11,493 nucleotides of DNA from CAVDWX01 sp963612735 (GTDB lineage: Bacteria > Bacillota_I > Bacilli_A > RFN20 > CAG-826): assembly GCA_963612735.1 (NCBI GenBank), contig CAVDWX010000012.1:1-11493 (forward strand). Direction: 5' to 3'. Made by a program: the position numbers and the translations under genes. The notes under the pieces were generated by a model that had not been told where the DNA came from, searched no databases, and worked only from the letters and a program-made list of their open reading frames with translations. Positions 1-5,731 of the stretch are shown here, in pieces. The first letter of the stretch is position 1; every line of letters starts with the position of its first letter.

Positions 1-1531
1 TTTTGCCGAATTTTTCTAAGCCTTCAATTAATTCATTGCTAGCTCGACCAGCATTCATCTTATCACGGAAGTATTTAAGACCGTTCGCGTTAGAAACTTC
101 ATATTGACTTTTAGCATCGTTCCAACAAAATCCGTCAGCATACTGGGTTAAGATAACAACGTTGTCACCAATCGTATTAGCGGATTCATCGAGTATGAAA
201 CCACCATCTTTTCGGCCAACTAGTTTACCAAAGGTGTCTTTTTCTTCTTTAATTATGCTGTAATCTTGGATAATAGTAGTATCTTTAATTGAATTACCAG
301 TAAATGTAGATTTACTTGTTTGAACTTGACCGGCAATACCGCCTAAATCACGATACGCTTTAACAGTACAACCTTCCACACTACAGTTAGTAATAGAATT
401 AGTCACTTCTCCAGCTATGCCAATAAGTGCTCCCGCTTTATCACCATTGTCATATTTATTATCCTTAATTAAAAACTGAGGAACAGATGTAATCTTTGAA
501 TCATAAACGTGGCAACTATCGAGATGAACATTTTGACCATACCCAAGAATTGCACCAACTCGTCCAAAACCAGCAACATCAGCGTTTTTAACGGTTAAAT
601 TGTTAATCTGTATTCCAGTAGCGGAACCAAATAATCCAACATTCTTGCTAGTTTCGTCAAGTCCTGAATCATTGGTTAAGTATTCACTAACGACAAAATT
701 AGAAATTGTGAAATCACCGCCATCAAAGACCGAGAAATCGTTGACATTCCAATTAATTGGTGTCCACTCAATACCATTGAGGTCTAGGTTATTTTTTAGT
801 TTAACACCATTAGGATATGTTGTTTTTTTAATTTCATCCGCATGACGTTGAAAATATTTTAAATCACTTATAGTATAAATTTCTAAAACTCCTTCTTCAG
901 GATCAGTAGTTTCAGCATTTCCTTGTACAGCATCAACGCTACTAATTATGTTACAGGTTTTGCCTTGATACTCATTTCCTACCGAGCTAGGAAGTTCGAT
1001 TTCAACATGCGTAATCGCGGGGCTAGTTTTTACCTCTAAGGGTGCGTATTTAGAAATAGTTGTTTTGCCTTCATATGTTTCATCACCTAAAGTCATCTTA
1101 AGGCCTTCAAATAAGCCATCACCTTCGGCACACATTATTTTGGTACGATACTTAATAGCTACATTAGAATTATTAGTAATTCGAATATCAAATGTAACTT
1201 TATCACCTGGAGTAACACTGTTAAGCGTAAGAACTCCTTCACTTAAAGTAGCGGTACCACCATTTGCAAATTCACCGTTTTGAAGGCCATATTCAGTTGA
1301 TAATTTAATTTTCTCATTATCATCAGCAACAACACCAGTTAAGTCCTTACCGGTATAAGTGTGCATGTTTTCAATAGTTGCTGTGACACTAACCTTACCA
1401 GATGTAACAGCAATATTAACTTCATCTTTACTGGTAAATAAAGCATAAGTAGAGCCTGCTAAAAGAGAGCCCGCTAATGCGATAGCGCCTAAAGAAGAAA
1501 CAATAATGCTATTTCTTGTTTTTCTTTTCAT
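1..1531 (-). CDS. Surface protein with SipW-type signal, TasA-like domain and GLUG-like repeats (C-terminus beyond window)
   Basis: 510 residues are visible with no stop before the window edge, so the C-terminus is missing. The start is the ATG at 1531, with a strong Shine-Dalgarno site (GGAAAGGA, 1539-1546). Residues 1-33 are a basic start (MKRKTRN) and a hydrophobic stretch ending GSTYALFTSKDEVN, the pattern of signals cleaved by SipW-like peptidases in TasA/camelysin proteins. Residues about 35-200 look like the TasA/camelysin beta-sandwich (VTPGDKVTFDIRITNNSN at about 107-124). From about 216 a new region begins (LEIYTISDLKYF), followed by repeated Gly-hydrophobic motifs: GLFG 299-302, GAILG 326-330, GALIG 367-371, GGIAG 397-401. 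These resemble the GLUG motif of parallel beta-helix surface proteins. A second copy of the region's start (YEVSNANGLKYF) appears at 477-488, so at least one more repeat block probably follows. The protein is probably secreted or cell-wall attached, with an adhesive or structural role; that role is inferred. No SipW gene lies in the window. Confidence 0.82.
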   Translation of the reverse strand, partial: MKRKTRNSIIVSSLGAIALAGSLLAGSTYALFTSKDEVNIAVTSGKVSVTATIENMHTYTGKDLTGVVADDNEKIKLSTEYGLQNGEFANGGTATLSEGVLTLNSVTPGDKVTFDIRITNNSNVAIKYRTKIMCAEGDGLFEGLKMTLGDETYEGKTTISKYAPLEVKTSPAITHVEIELPSSVGNEYQGKTCNIISSVDAVQGNAETTDPEEGVLEIYTISDLKYFQRHADEIKKTTYPNGVKLKNNLDLNGIEWTPINWNVNDFSVFDGGDFTISNFVVSEYLTNDSGLDETSKNVGLFGSATGIQINNLTVKNADVAGFGRVGAILGYGQNVHLDSCHVYDSKITSVPQFLIKDNKYDNGDKAGALIGIAGEVTNSITNCSVEGCTVKAYRDLGGIAGQVQTSKSTFTGNSIKDTTIIQDYSIIKEEKDTFGKLVGRKDGGFILDESANTIGDNVVILTQYADGFCWNDAKSQYEVSNANGLKYFRDKMNAGRASNELIEGLEKFGK

Positions 1532-1590
1532 ATGTTTTTCCTTTCCAAAAGTAAAGCCAAATAATATAACAAAATTTCGCTTACTTTTTT

Positions 1591-1605
1591 TATGCTTTAA
1601 GCATA
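1591..1605. promoter_or_regulatory. Perfect 7-bp inverted repeat upstream of the surface protein gene
   Basis: TATGCTT and AAGCATA face each other across a single base, 60-74 bases upstream of the surface protein ATG and directly beside the homopolymer. The position and symmetry fit an operator. On the minus strand it contains TATGCT, which could serve as a weak -10 box. No convincing -35/-10 pair was found closer to the gene, although TATATT (1568 to 1563) is a second -10 candidate. The regulatory function is inferred. Confidence 0.35.
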
Positions 1606-1608
1606 ATC

Positions 1609-1634
1609 AAAAAAAAAAAAAAAAAAAAAAAAAA
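1609..1634. repeat. 26-base homopolymer, A on plus / T on minus
   Basis: An uninterrupted run of 26 A lies 77-103 bases upstream of the minus-strand surface protein start and 19 bases outside the left end of the IS remnant. Runs of this length slip readily during replication. In several Mollicutes and other bacteria such tracts near promoters of surface protein genes cause on/off switching. The exact length in an assembly is unreliable. Confidence 0.85.
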
Positions 1635-1653
1635 CAAGTACCATTTAAAATAT

Positions 1654-1678
1654 GTTAATTGAATAATTAATTGCAACT
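1654..1678. repeat. Left terminal inverted repeat of the IS30-like element
   Basis: It reads GTTAATTGAA, a 7-base variable stretch, then TTGCAACT (the T at 1671 preceded by a shared T). It pairs with the right end at 17 of 25 positions. The boundary could extend one base outward, since 1653 and 2751 also pair. Confidence 0.6.
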
Positions 1679-1701
1679 ACTCTTCTTATTTAGTTGCAAT
1701 T
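1669..1701 (+). repeat. Subterminal 11-bp hairpin at the left IS end
   Basis: AATTGCAACTA (1669-1679) and TAGTTGCAATT (1691-1701) are perfect inverted copies separated by 11 bases. The left arm overlaps the inner part of the terminal repeat, so it may be a second transposase binding site or an RNA hairpin ahead of the transposase gene. It is not followed by a T-run, so I do not call it a terminator. Confidence 0.55.
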
Positions 1702-1753
1702 GCCTTTTCAGTTAAAATATTCATAGAGCTTCCTTCGCGTGAAAGGAGTAACC

Positions 1754-2543
1754 ATGAGTAAAAAAGAAAACTCAAGGAATCATTTTACGTCACATGAGAG
1801 ATTCTTAATTTTAAAATATCTCTCGCTTAATTACACCATTCCCAAAATAGCAAAATTACTGAAAAGGAATAAATCTTCTATATATCGTGAAATAATCTTA
1901 AATTCTGTTGTCGAAAATAGGACATTTATATGAAGATTACTTGATTTTCATGAAGCAGAATCCTGATTCTATTGTCGTCCAATGTGATACAGTTCATGGC
2001 AAAAATAAGGATAGTCAATGCTTACTAACTATTCATAGTGATCAACTTCATTTTCAAATGTATTTCTTACTTAAAAATGGAGCTTCTGCAAAGGCGGTAA
2101 ACAAAATATTTTTAGGCTTAAAAGAAAAGCTAGGAATAGAAATGTATAAGATGCTATTTTCCACGATGCTTTTTGATAACGGGGTCGAATTCGATAAGAT
2201 ACTAGAGTTAGAATTTGATGATGTGACCGGAGAAAAATTATCTAACATCTTTTTTACTAGGCCATATCTTTCCACGGATAAGCCGGAATGTGAAAGAAAT
2301 CATGTTTTGTTTAGATACATTAAAAGTAAAGGCAAAACATTGGATGATTTAACACAAGAAGATGTCGATATTATTAATTCCAGCATCAACTCTTATCCAA
2401 GAAAATCCATAGAATAGAAAACACCTATTGAAATGATGAAAGAAAAATATGGTGATGACGTCATTACAAAACTAGAAATCGAAGAACTTGATAGAAAGGA
2501 TGTTACCTTAAGAATAGATGCAATAAAGAGAAAGAAGAAATAA
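1754..2543 (+). pseudogene. IS30-family transposase, broken by an internal deletion with frameshift and a stop codon
   Basis: The gene starts at the ATG at 1754 behind a good Shine-Dalgarno site (GAAAGGAG, 1741-1748). The first 50 codons encode the IS30 N-terminal helix-turn-helix (TSHERFLILKYLSL ... IAKLLKRNKSSIYREI). This frame then runs into TGA at 1931-1933. The catalytic region continues in another frame from about 1926 (LYEDYLIFMKQNPDS...). All three catalytic residues survive: Asp in VQCDTVHG, Asp in LFDNGVEF, and Glu in ECERNH. TAG at 2415-2417 interrupts the conserved end (NSYPRKSIE, stop, KTPIEMM), after which the same frame stays open to TAA at 2541-2543. Members of the family normally have roughly 100 or more residues between the helix-turn-helix and the DDE domain; here almost none remain. 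An internal deletion with frameshift is therefore the simplest explanation, and the product should be inactive. Confidence 0.9.
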
Positions 2544-2556
2544 AGTTGTTTTATTA

Positions 2557-2638
2557 ATTAATTCCCCCGTATTTCGTGGGTAAAGGATGGCTATTAATGA
2601 TTAATAACACAAACCCATGAAAATACGGGGGAATTAAT
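2557..2638. repeat. Long imperfect inverted repeat with C5/G5 core, downstream of the transposase
   Basis: The arms 2557-2574 and 2621-2638 are perfect 18-bp inverted copies (ATTAATTCCCCCGTATTT). With one bulged base the stem continues through CGTGGGT (2575-2581) against ACCCATG (2613-2619), leaving a loop of about 31 bases. The loop contains a smaller inverted repeat, ATTAAT-G-ATTAAT (2593-2605). The structure begins 14 bases after the transposase frame ends and lies well inside the IS ends. No T-run follows on either strand, so it is not a standard intrinsic terminator. It may be a structured RNA or transcription barrier belonging to the element. Confidence 0.75.
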
Positions 2639-2663
2639 AAAAAATCGGACAACTAGGTAATCG

Positions 2664-2688
2664 AAAAAACGCCCTCTTACCGGCGTTT
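2664..2688 (-). terminator. Intrinsic terminator for leftward transcription
   Basis: Read on the minus strand, AAACGCC and GGCGTTT form a 7-bp stem around the 8-base loop GGTAAGAG, and the stem runs into six T (2669 to 2664). It lies 109-133 bases beyond the stop of the membrane protein gene at 2797 and inside the right end of the IS remnant. It can therefore end the host transcript or shield the element from incoming transcription. Confidence 0.7.
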
Positions 2689-2725
2689 ATCGCGAATGGA
2701 AGCTTACCTACTTAGTTGCTTACCA

Positions 2726-2750
2726 AGTTGCAAAAGCGATTTCAACTAAC
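2726..2750. repeat. Right terminal inverted repeat of the IS30-like element
   Basis: Its reverse complement reads GTTAGTTGAA, then a variable stretch, then TTGCAACT, matching the left end at 17 of 25 positions. The outer boundary is uncertain by a few bases. Confidence 0.6.
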
Positions 2751-2796
2751 AAAAATTAAGAAACGATTAACTTTTGTTGTACTATTACATAAAGCT

Positions 2797-3795
2797 TTAA
2801 CCAAGATGATTACCACCACTTGGAGGGTTGAAATTATTATTGTTATTATTTCCACCACCTAAGTGATTTCCACTAGTGGGTACATTATATGAATTATTGT
2901 TATTAGAATTTCCACCTAAGTGATTTCCACTAAAAGATGAATTATTAGAATTAGATAATGAATTATTAATAATGTTAGTATTAGAAGGAACTATTTCAAC
3001 ATTGGGATCATAATCTAAGGAAGCACTACTATTTTCAATATTAGTGGATAAGGAGCTTCCTCCATGACGGACGGGTCTATTTCTATTTTTATGTACACGG
3101 GGTGCTTTTTCTTTTTTAACGCGTTCAGGATGAGGCTTTTTATAACTTCCGTATTTAAGCATATTATGATTTCTAATTAAAAGGATGGTATACATAATTG
3201 GATAGACAAAAACACTGAGCACCATATTAGCAAAAAACATCAGTATAGAATAAACGATAAATGCCATCAATTTAATAACAAATAGAAAACATCCTAGGAT
3301 AAATAAAAAGATGACAGTAAAAGAATTACCTCGAGAAACAGATACATTAGTGTCGCTCACATAAACTTCGTAATCATCAGTATTTTCTTGATAATTGTAT
3401 AGAAGAGAAAAAGTTCTAATCTTCCATAAAATTCTAATAACTGGGTCTTTTCTAACAATATTTAAAACAATACCAGCAACGACAAAATAGCCGACAAATA
3501 TATATACCGCTGTTTGATCAAGTGTATGAGACATGCCAAGGATAAAAAAGATGAGATAGGGTAAACCGAGTAAAGAAGTACTTAAGATAAGGTATTTGAG
3601 GTCTCTTTTGTAAAGGAGTTCAATACCCGCCATATCATCAGCGGAATATAAATTTTCTTCTTTAAATTTTTTACGAGCGAAGAAATCTAAAAGAAAATAT
3701 AAGCCACCAAAAACAATGCCTAGAATACTAAAAATAAGAGGATTATCCAATATTTCGTTAATAAAGGCACCAATATCACTTGAATAAATTAACAT
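2797..3795 (-). CDS. Multi-pass membrane protein with Asn/Gly-rich C-terminal NHLGG repeats
   Basis: 332 residues of an unrecognised family. The start ATG at 3795 has GAGG (3803-3806) at good spacing. Hydrophobic segments at about 19-39, 68-88, 95-114, 160-180 and 181-207 predict about five membrane helices, with a conserved-looking soluble stretch (RKDPVIRILWKIRTFSLLYNYQ) between the third and fourth. From about 213 the tail is soluble: first strongly basic (KKPHPERVKKEKAPRVHKNRNR), then Ser/Asn-rich, then three copies of a short motif: SGNHLGG at 289-295 and 308-314, and SGGNHLG at 326-332, where the protein ends. The motifs are separated by poly-Asn linkers. The tail looks disordered. The basic segment suggests that it lies in the cytoplasm, where it could bind nucleic acid or a partner; this is inference. 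The gene has its own promoter upstream and a terminator downstream. The function is unknown. Confidence 0.85.
   Translation of the reverse strand: MLIYSSDIGAFINEILDNPLIFSILGIVFGGLYFLLDFFARKKFKEENLYSADDMAGIELLYKRDLKYLILSTSLLGLPYLIFFILGMSHTLDQTAVYIFVGYFVVAGIVLNIVRKDPVIRILWKIRTFSLLYNYQENTDDYEVYVSDTNVSVSRGNSFTVIFLFILGCFLFVIKLMAFIVYSILMFFANMVLSVFVYPIMYTILLIRNHNMLKYGSYKKPHPERVKKEKAPRVHKNRNRPVRHGGSSLSTNIENSSASLDYDPNVEIVPSNTNIINNSLSNSNNSSFSGNHLGGNSNNNNSYNVPTSGNHLGGGNNNNNNFNPPSGGNHLG
2855..2932. repeat. Two identical 21-bp direct repeats inside the membrane protein gene
   Basis: 2855-2875 and 2912-2932 are identical, with a period of 57 bases, and encode the SGNHLGG motif on the minus strand. A third, diverged copy encodes the protein's last residues near 2797-2820. 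The 57-base period is a multiple of three, so copy number could change without breaking the frame. Confidence 0.8.
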
Positions 3796-3817
3796 AAAAT
3801 TACCTCAAACCTTCCTT

Positions 3818-3846
3818 AATTTATCTTTCACACATTAAAAAGTCAA
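3818..3846 (-). promoter_or_regulatory. Promoter for the membrane protein gene
   Basis: On the minus strand TTGACT (3846 to 3841) is followed, after 17 bases, by TAAATT (3823 to 3818), close to the sigma-70/SigA consensus. The -35 box lies just downstream of the methyltransferase stop codon (3853). The membrane protein can thus be transcribed independently, although no terminator separates it from the methyltransferase gene, so readthrough is also possible. Confidence 0.6.
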
Positions 3847-3852
3847 CATATT

Positions 3853-4575
3853 TTAACTTTTATGAGAAAAGTAAGCCATAGCGATACCTCCCGCCACTGC
3901 GACATTGAGCGAATCAATGTGAGAAATATCAATTTTCACTTTGACATCCGCCAGCGCTAAAGATGAAGCGCTAACACCATGAGATTCATTACCTAATACT
4001 AAAACAAATTTATCAAATGACTCCGTTTTAAAAAGTGAAATACTATCATTACTTAATGTGGTAACGATGATCTTATTTTTGTTCTTATAATCTTTTAAAT
4101 CCATCTCAACAACTGGAATTAAAAATATCGCCCCTTTTGAAGAAGCAATCACTTTTTCATTATAAATAGAAACAGACTCTTTTGAGACTCCCACTAAGGA
4201 AAAATCGAAAGCTAACGCTGTTCGAATTAATGTTCCTAAATTTCCAGGGTCATTAATATTATCTAAATATAAAATACGATTTTTATCCTTAGGAGTTAAA
4301 TGCAGTTCATTAGCGATGAAAACTAATTCGGGATTAACGCTATAAGAAATCTTTTTTAAAACATCTTCATTAACTAAATATTGGTTGATATTATCAGGTA
4401 AATCCATCCATTCTAGCGTAAAGACGTCACTCACCACTCCGGCTTTAAGGGCTAATTCTAACGCTTTTTTAGATTCCGCTAAAAATTGATGATGAATCTG
4501 ACGATATTTCTTTTCTTTTAAAGAAGCAGCGTATTTAATCTTGACATTATTTTTCGATAAAATCGTACTAACCAT
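3853..4575 (-). CDS. TrmH/SpoU-family RNA 2'-O-ribose methyltransferase (YsgA-like)
   Basis: 240 residues, a usual length for small SpoU-family enzymes, which transfer a methyl group from S-adenosylmethionine to a ribose 2'-OH in rRNA or tRNA. An N-terminal substrate-binding region (KIKYAASLKEKKYRQ, 12-26) is followed by the knotted catalytic domain with all three family motifs: motif 1 NDPGNLGTLIRTA (108-120), with the expected Arg at 118; motif 2 LGNESHGVS (194-202); and motif 3 SLNVAVAGGIAMAYF (222-236). The bridging segment VIASSKGAIFLIPV (142-155) is also typical. The ATG at 4575 overlaps the end of the upstream peptidase gene by 8 bases, and AAGGGAA lies just ahead of it, so translation is probably coupled. 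The exact target nucleotide cannot be read from the sequence. 23S rRNA is the likeliest substrate by analogy with RlmB. Confidence 0.9.
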   Translation of the reverse strand: MVSTILSKNNVKIKYAASLKEKKYRQIHHQFLAESKKALELALKAGVVSDVFTLEWMDLPDNINQYLVNEDVLKKISYSVNPELVFIANELHLTPKDKNRILYLDNINDPGNLGTLIRTALAFDFSLVGVSKESVSIYNEKVIASSKGAIFLIPVVEMDLKDYKNKNKIIVTTLSNDSISLFKTESFDKFVLVLGNESHGVSASSLALADVKVKIDISHIDSLNVAVAGGIAMAYFSHKS

Positions 4576-5212
4576 GATATATTCCCTTTCTTAATTTATA
4601 GTGAGCTTCATCATAAGAAGGAAAATATTGATAAACGATATTATAAAAATTTTTGGAATGATCAAAATAATATTCATGAGCGAGTTCATGAACGACAACA
4701 CTATCGATGACATCGAGTGAATAATGCATTAACACTAATGCAAAAGAAAGTGACTTACTCCTTCGCGAATTTGAGCCGTAGCGGGTCGTCATATTTTTTA
4801 CTCTTACTTTATAAGGTGATAAATTCATACGATGTTCGTAAAAACGGACACGATTTGTTATGAATTTTAAAAAGAATTTCTTGAGTTTATCATCTAATTC
4901 TTCTTTTGAGCTATATTTAATTTCACTGTCATCAGAAAAACGGATAACTCCACTACTATAGATATCAATTTTACTGCCTAAAAGATAGATAAAATTATCT
5001 CCTTCATTTTTAGGTTTAGCTTCATATTTTTCAATCATTCGTGGAGCAAATCTATCAAGACCTTTTACAATTGAATTTTTTAAAGCATATGTTGGTGCAG
5101 AGATGATAAATTGTTCGTCTTTAAAGCGGTAAACAATATTCTTCATTTTCTTACGATTGACAATGACTTTATATTCTTTTCCTTTATATATATAAATAAA
5201 ATTTTCCGCCAT
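4568..5212 (-). CDS. YgjP-like zinc metallopeptidase (WLM/DUF45 family)
   Basis: 214 residues from the ATG at 5212. The zinc site is clear: HELAH at residues 175-179 and a third His at 185, in HELAHEYYFDHSKNFY, the HExxH-x5-H spacing of YgjP/WLM proteins. It is preceded by the family's other hallmarks, RYGSNSRRSKSLSF (144-157) and VIDSVVVHELAH. The N-terminal half is a basic beta-rich region typical of the family. There is no signal peptide or membrane segment, so the protein should be cytoplasmic. Its substrate is not established. An in-frame ATG at 5260 would add 16 residues, but it lies upstream of the predicted -10 box and extends into the divergent gene's promoter, so I prefer 5212. No Shine-Dalgarno site precedes 5212. 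The gene overlaps the methyltransferase gene by 8 bases at its 3' end. Confidence 0.88.
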   Translation of the reverse strand: MAENFIYIYKGKEYKVIVNRKKMKNIVYRFKDEQFIISAPTYALKNSIVKGLDRFAPRMIEKYEAKPKNEGDNFIYLLGSKIDIYSSGVIRFSDDSEIKYSSKEELDDKLKKFFLKFITNRVRFYEHRMNLSPYKVRVKNMTTRYGSNSRRSKSLSFALVLMHYSLDVIDSVVVHELAHEYYFDHSKNFYNIVYQYFPSYDEAHYKLRKGIYHG

Positions 5213-5218
5213 GGGCTT

Positions 5219-5246
5219 ATTATACCTTGTCAAGTTAACAATACAA
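5219..5246 (-). promoter_or_regulatory. Promoter of the metallopeptidase gene, possibly giving a leaderless mRNA
   Basis: On the minus strand a perfect TATAAT (5224 to 5219) sits 16 bases after TTGTAT (5246 to 5241). Only six bases separate the -10 box from the ATG at 5212, so transcription would begin at or next to the start codon. That agrees with the missing Shine-Dalgarno site. The -35 box is weak. Confidence 0.5.
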
Positions 5247-5255
5247 ATATAGAAT
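5227..5255 (+). promoter_or_regulatory. Promoter of the DUF523 gene, overlapping the divergent promoter
   Basis: TTGTCA (5227-5232), a 17-base spacer and TAGAAT (5250-5255) lie 15 bases upstream of the ATG at 5270. The promoter occupies almost the same DNA as the minus-strand promoter at 5219-5246. Confidence 0.55.
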
Positions 5256-5269
5256 ATCAAAGGTCGATT

Positions 5270-5707
5270 ATGGAAAAGATATTAATTAGTGCTTGTTTAG
5301 TGGGGGATAAGGTGAGGTATGATGGAAAATCTTCCTATAATCCACTGATTGAAGAATTATTAAAAAATTATGAATTAGTCCCTTTTTGCGCTGAAGTTGA
5401 AGGTGGGCTACCCACTCCTCGAGTTCCCGCTGAAAGAAAAAAAGAAAAAGTCATTAACGCTAAAGGTAAAGATGTCACTAATAACTATTTAAAAGGGGCC
5501 GACTTAGCGGTTAATATTTGTTTATATCTAGGTATAAAAATCGCGATATTAAAAGAAGGCTCACCATCTTGTGGAGTAAAAGAAATACATGATGGTTATT
5601 TCCAAAACCGTAAAATAAAAGGTGAAGGAATTTTAAGCGAAACCTTAAAAAGAAAAGGAATTCGCGTCATCTCAAGCGAAGATATTGAATCCTTTTTAAA
5701 CGAATAA
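5270..5707 (+). CDS. DUF523/TudS-type iron-sulfur protein
   Basis: 145 residues, full length for DUF523. The start ATG at 5270 follows AAAGG (5259-5263). Three cysteines stand in the conserved family contexts: SACLVG (Cys9), PFCAEVEGG (Cys40) and GSPSCGV (Cys101). In the one characterised branch, thiouracil desulfidase TudS, three such cysteines bind a [4Fe-4S] cluster that removes sulfur from 2-thiouracil. The N-terminal pattern (CLVGDKVRYDGKSS), the GLPTPRVPAE stretch and the KGADLAVN segment are also typical. Whether this member acts on thiolated pyrimidines is inference, since most of the family is uncharacterised. The gene stands alone on the plus strand and converges on the dUTPase gene. 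A reading frame extending upstream to 5111 is a chance extension across the peptidase gene. Confidence 0.88.
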   Translation: MEKILISACLVGDKVRYDGKSSYNPLIEELLKNYELVPFCAEVEGGLPTPRVPAERKKEKVINAKGKDVTNNYLKGADLAVNICLYLGIKIAILKEGSPSCGVKEIHDGYFQNRKIKGEGILSETLKRKGIRVISSEDIESFLNE

Positions 5708-5731
5708 AAAAGAGGAATATTTCATCCTCTA
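5705..5731 (-). terminator. Intrinsic terminator ending the glgB-glgP-dUTPase transcript
   Basis: On the minus strand AGAGGA and TCCTCT (5730 to 5711) form a 6-bp stem with the loop TGAAATAT, followed by six T (5710 to 5705). It overlaps the dUTPase stop codon and the last codon of the convergent DUF523 gene. On the plus strand the hairpin is followed only by AATAATTATTCTTTT, so termination that way is weaker but possible. Confidence 0.75.

Larger units (their letters stand above)
1654..2750 (+). mobile_element. Degenerate IS30-family insertion sequence, about 1.1 kb
   Basis: The ends were set from imperfect terminal inverted repeats: 1654-1678 matches the reverse complement of 2726-2750 at 17 of 25 positions, in two blocks (GTTAxTTGAA outside, TTGCAACT inside, at the same offset). 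Between them lies a broken IS30-type transposase. The length is short for the Firmicutes IS30 elements with this kind of transposase and fits the missing middle of the gene. No clear target-site duplication is visible: the flanks read TAT on the left and AAA on the right. The element sits between the 5' region of the surface protein gene and the 3' end of the membrane protein gene, and seems to interrupt neither. It is probably immobile unless a related transposase acts in trans. Confidence 0.72.

Noticed and set aside
600..1283. Plus-strand open frames at 600-845 and 1065-1283
   Set aside because: They lie opposite the long open minus-strand surface protein gene, lack ribosome binding sites and have no recognisable content.
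1669..1701. Hairpin as a terminator upstream of the transposase
   Set aside because: No T-run follows on the plus strand. The arms overlap the terminal repeat of the IS, which explains it better.
2054..2275. Minus-strand frame opposite the transposase
   Set aside because: It is the reverse complement of the conserved DDE region, with no ribosome binding site or family match.
2415..2417. TAG in the transposase as a recoded sense codon
   Set aside because: Two other genes end in TAG (the dUTPase gene at 5731-5729 and glgB at 8641-8639), and this transposase also carries a frameshift. It is decay, not recoding.
2801..2935. Possible CRISPR-like repeats
   Set aside because: Only two identical 21-bp copies and one diverged copy exist. 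They are in frame within a coding sequence and encode a repeated peptide.
5213..5260. Longer metallopeptidase start at 5260
   Set aside because: The added 16 residues do not resemble the family, and the start would lie upstream of the predicted -10 box.
5111..5269. N-terminal extension of the DUF523 gene to 5111
   Set aside because: It would run through the metallopeptidase gene and the promoter region. DUF523 proteins start at the ILISACLVG segment, and the ATG at 5270 has a Shine-Dalgarno site.
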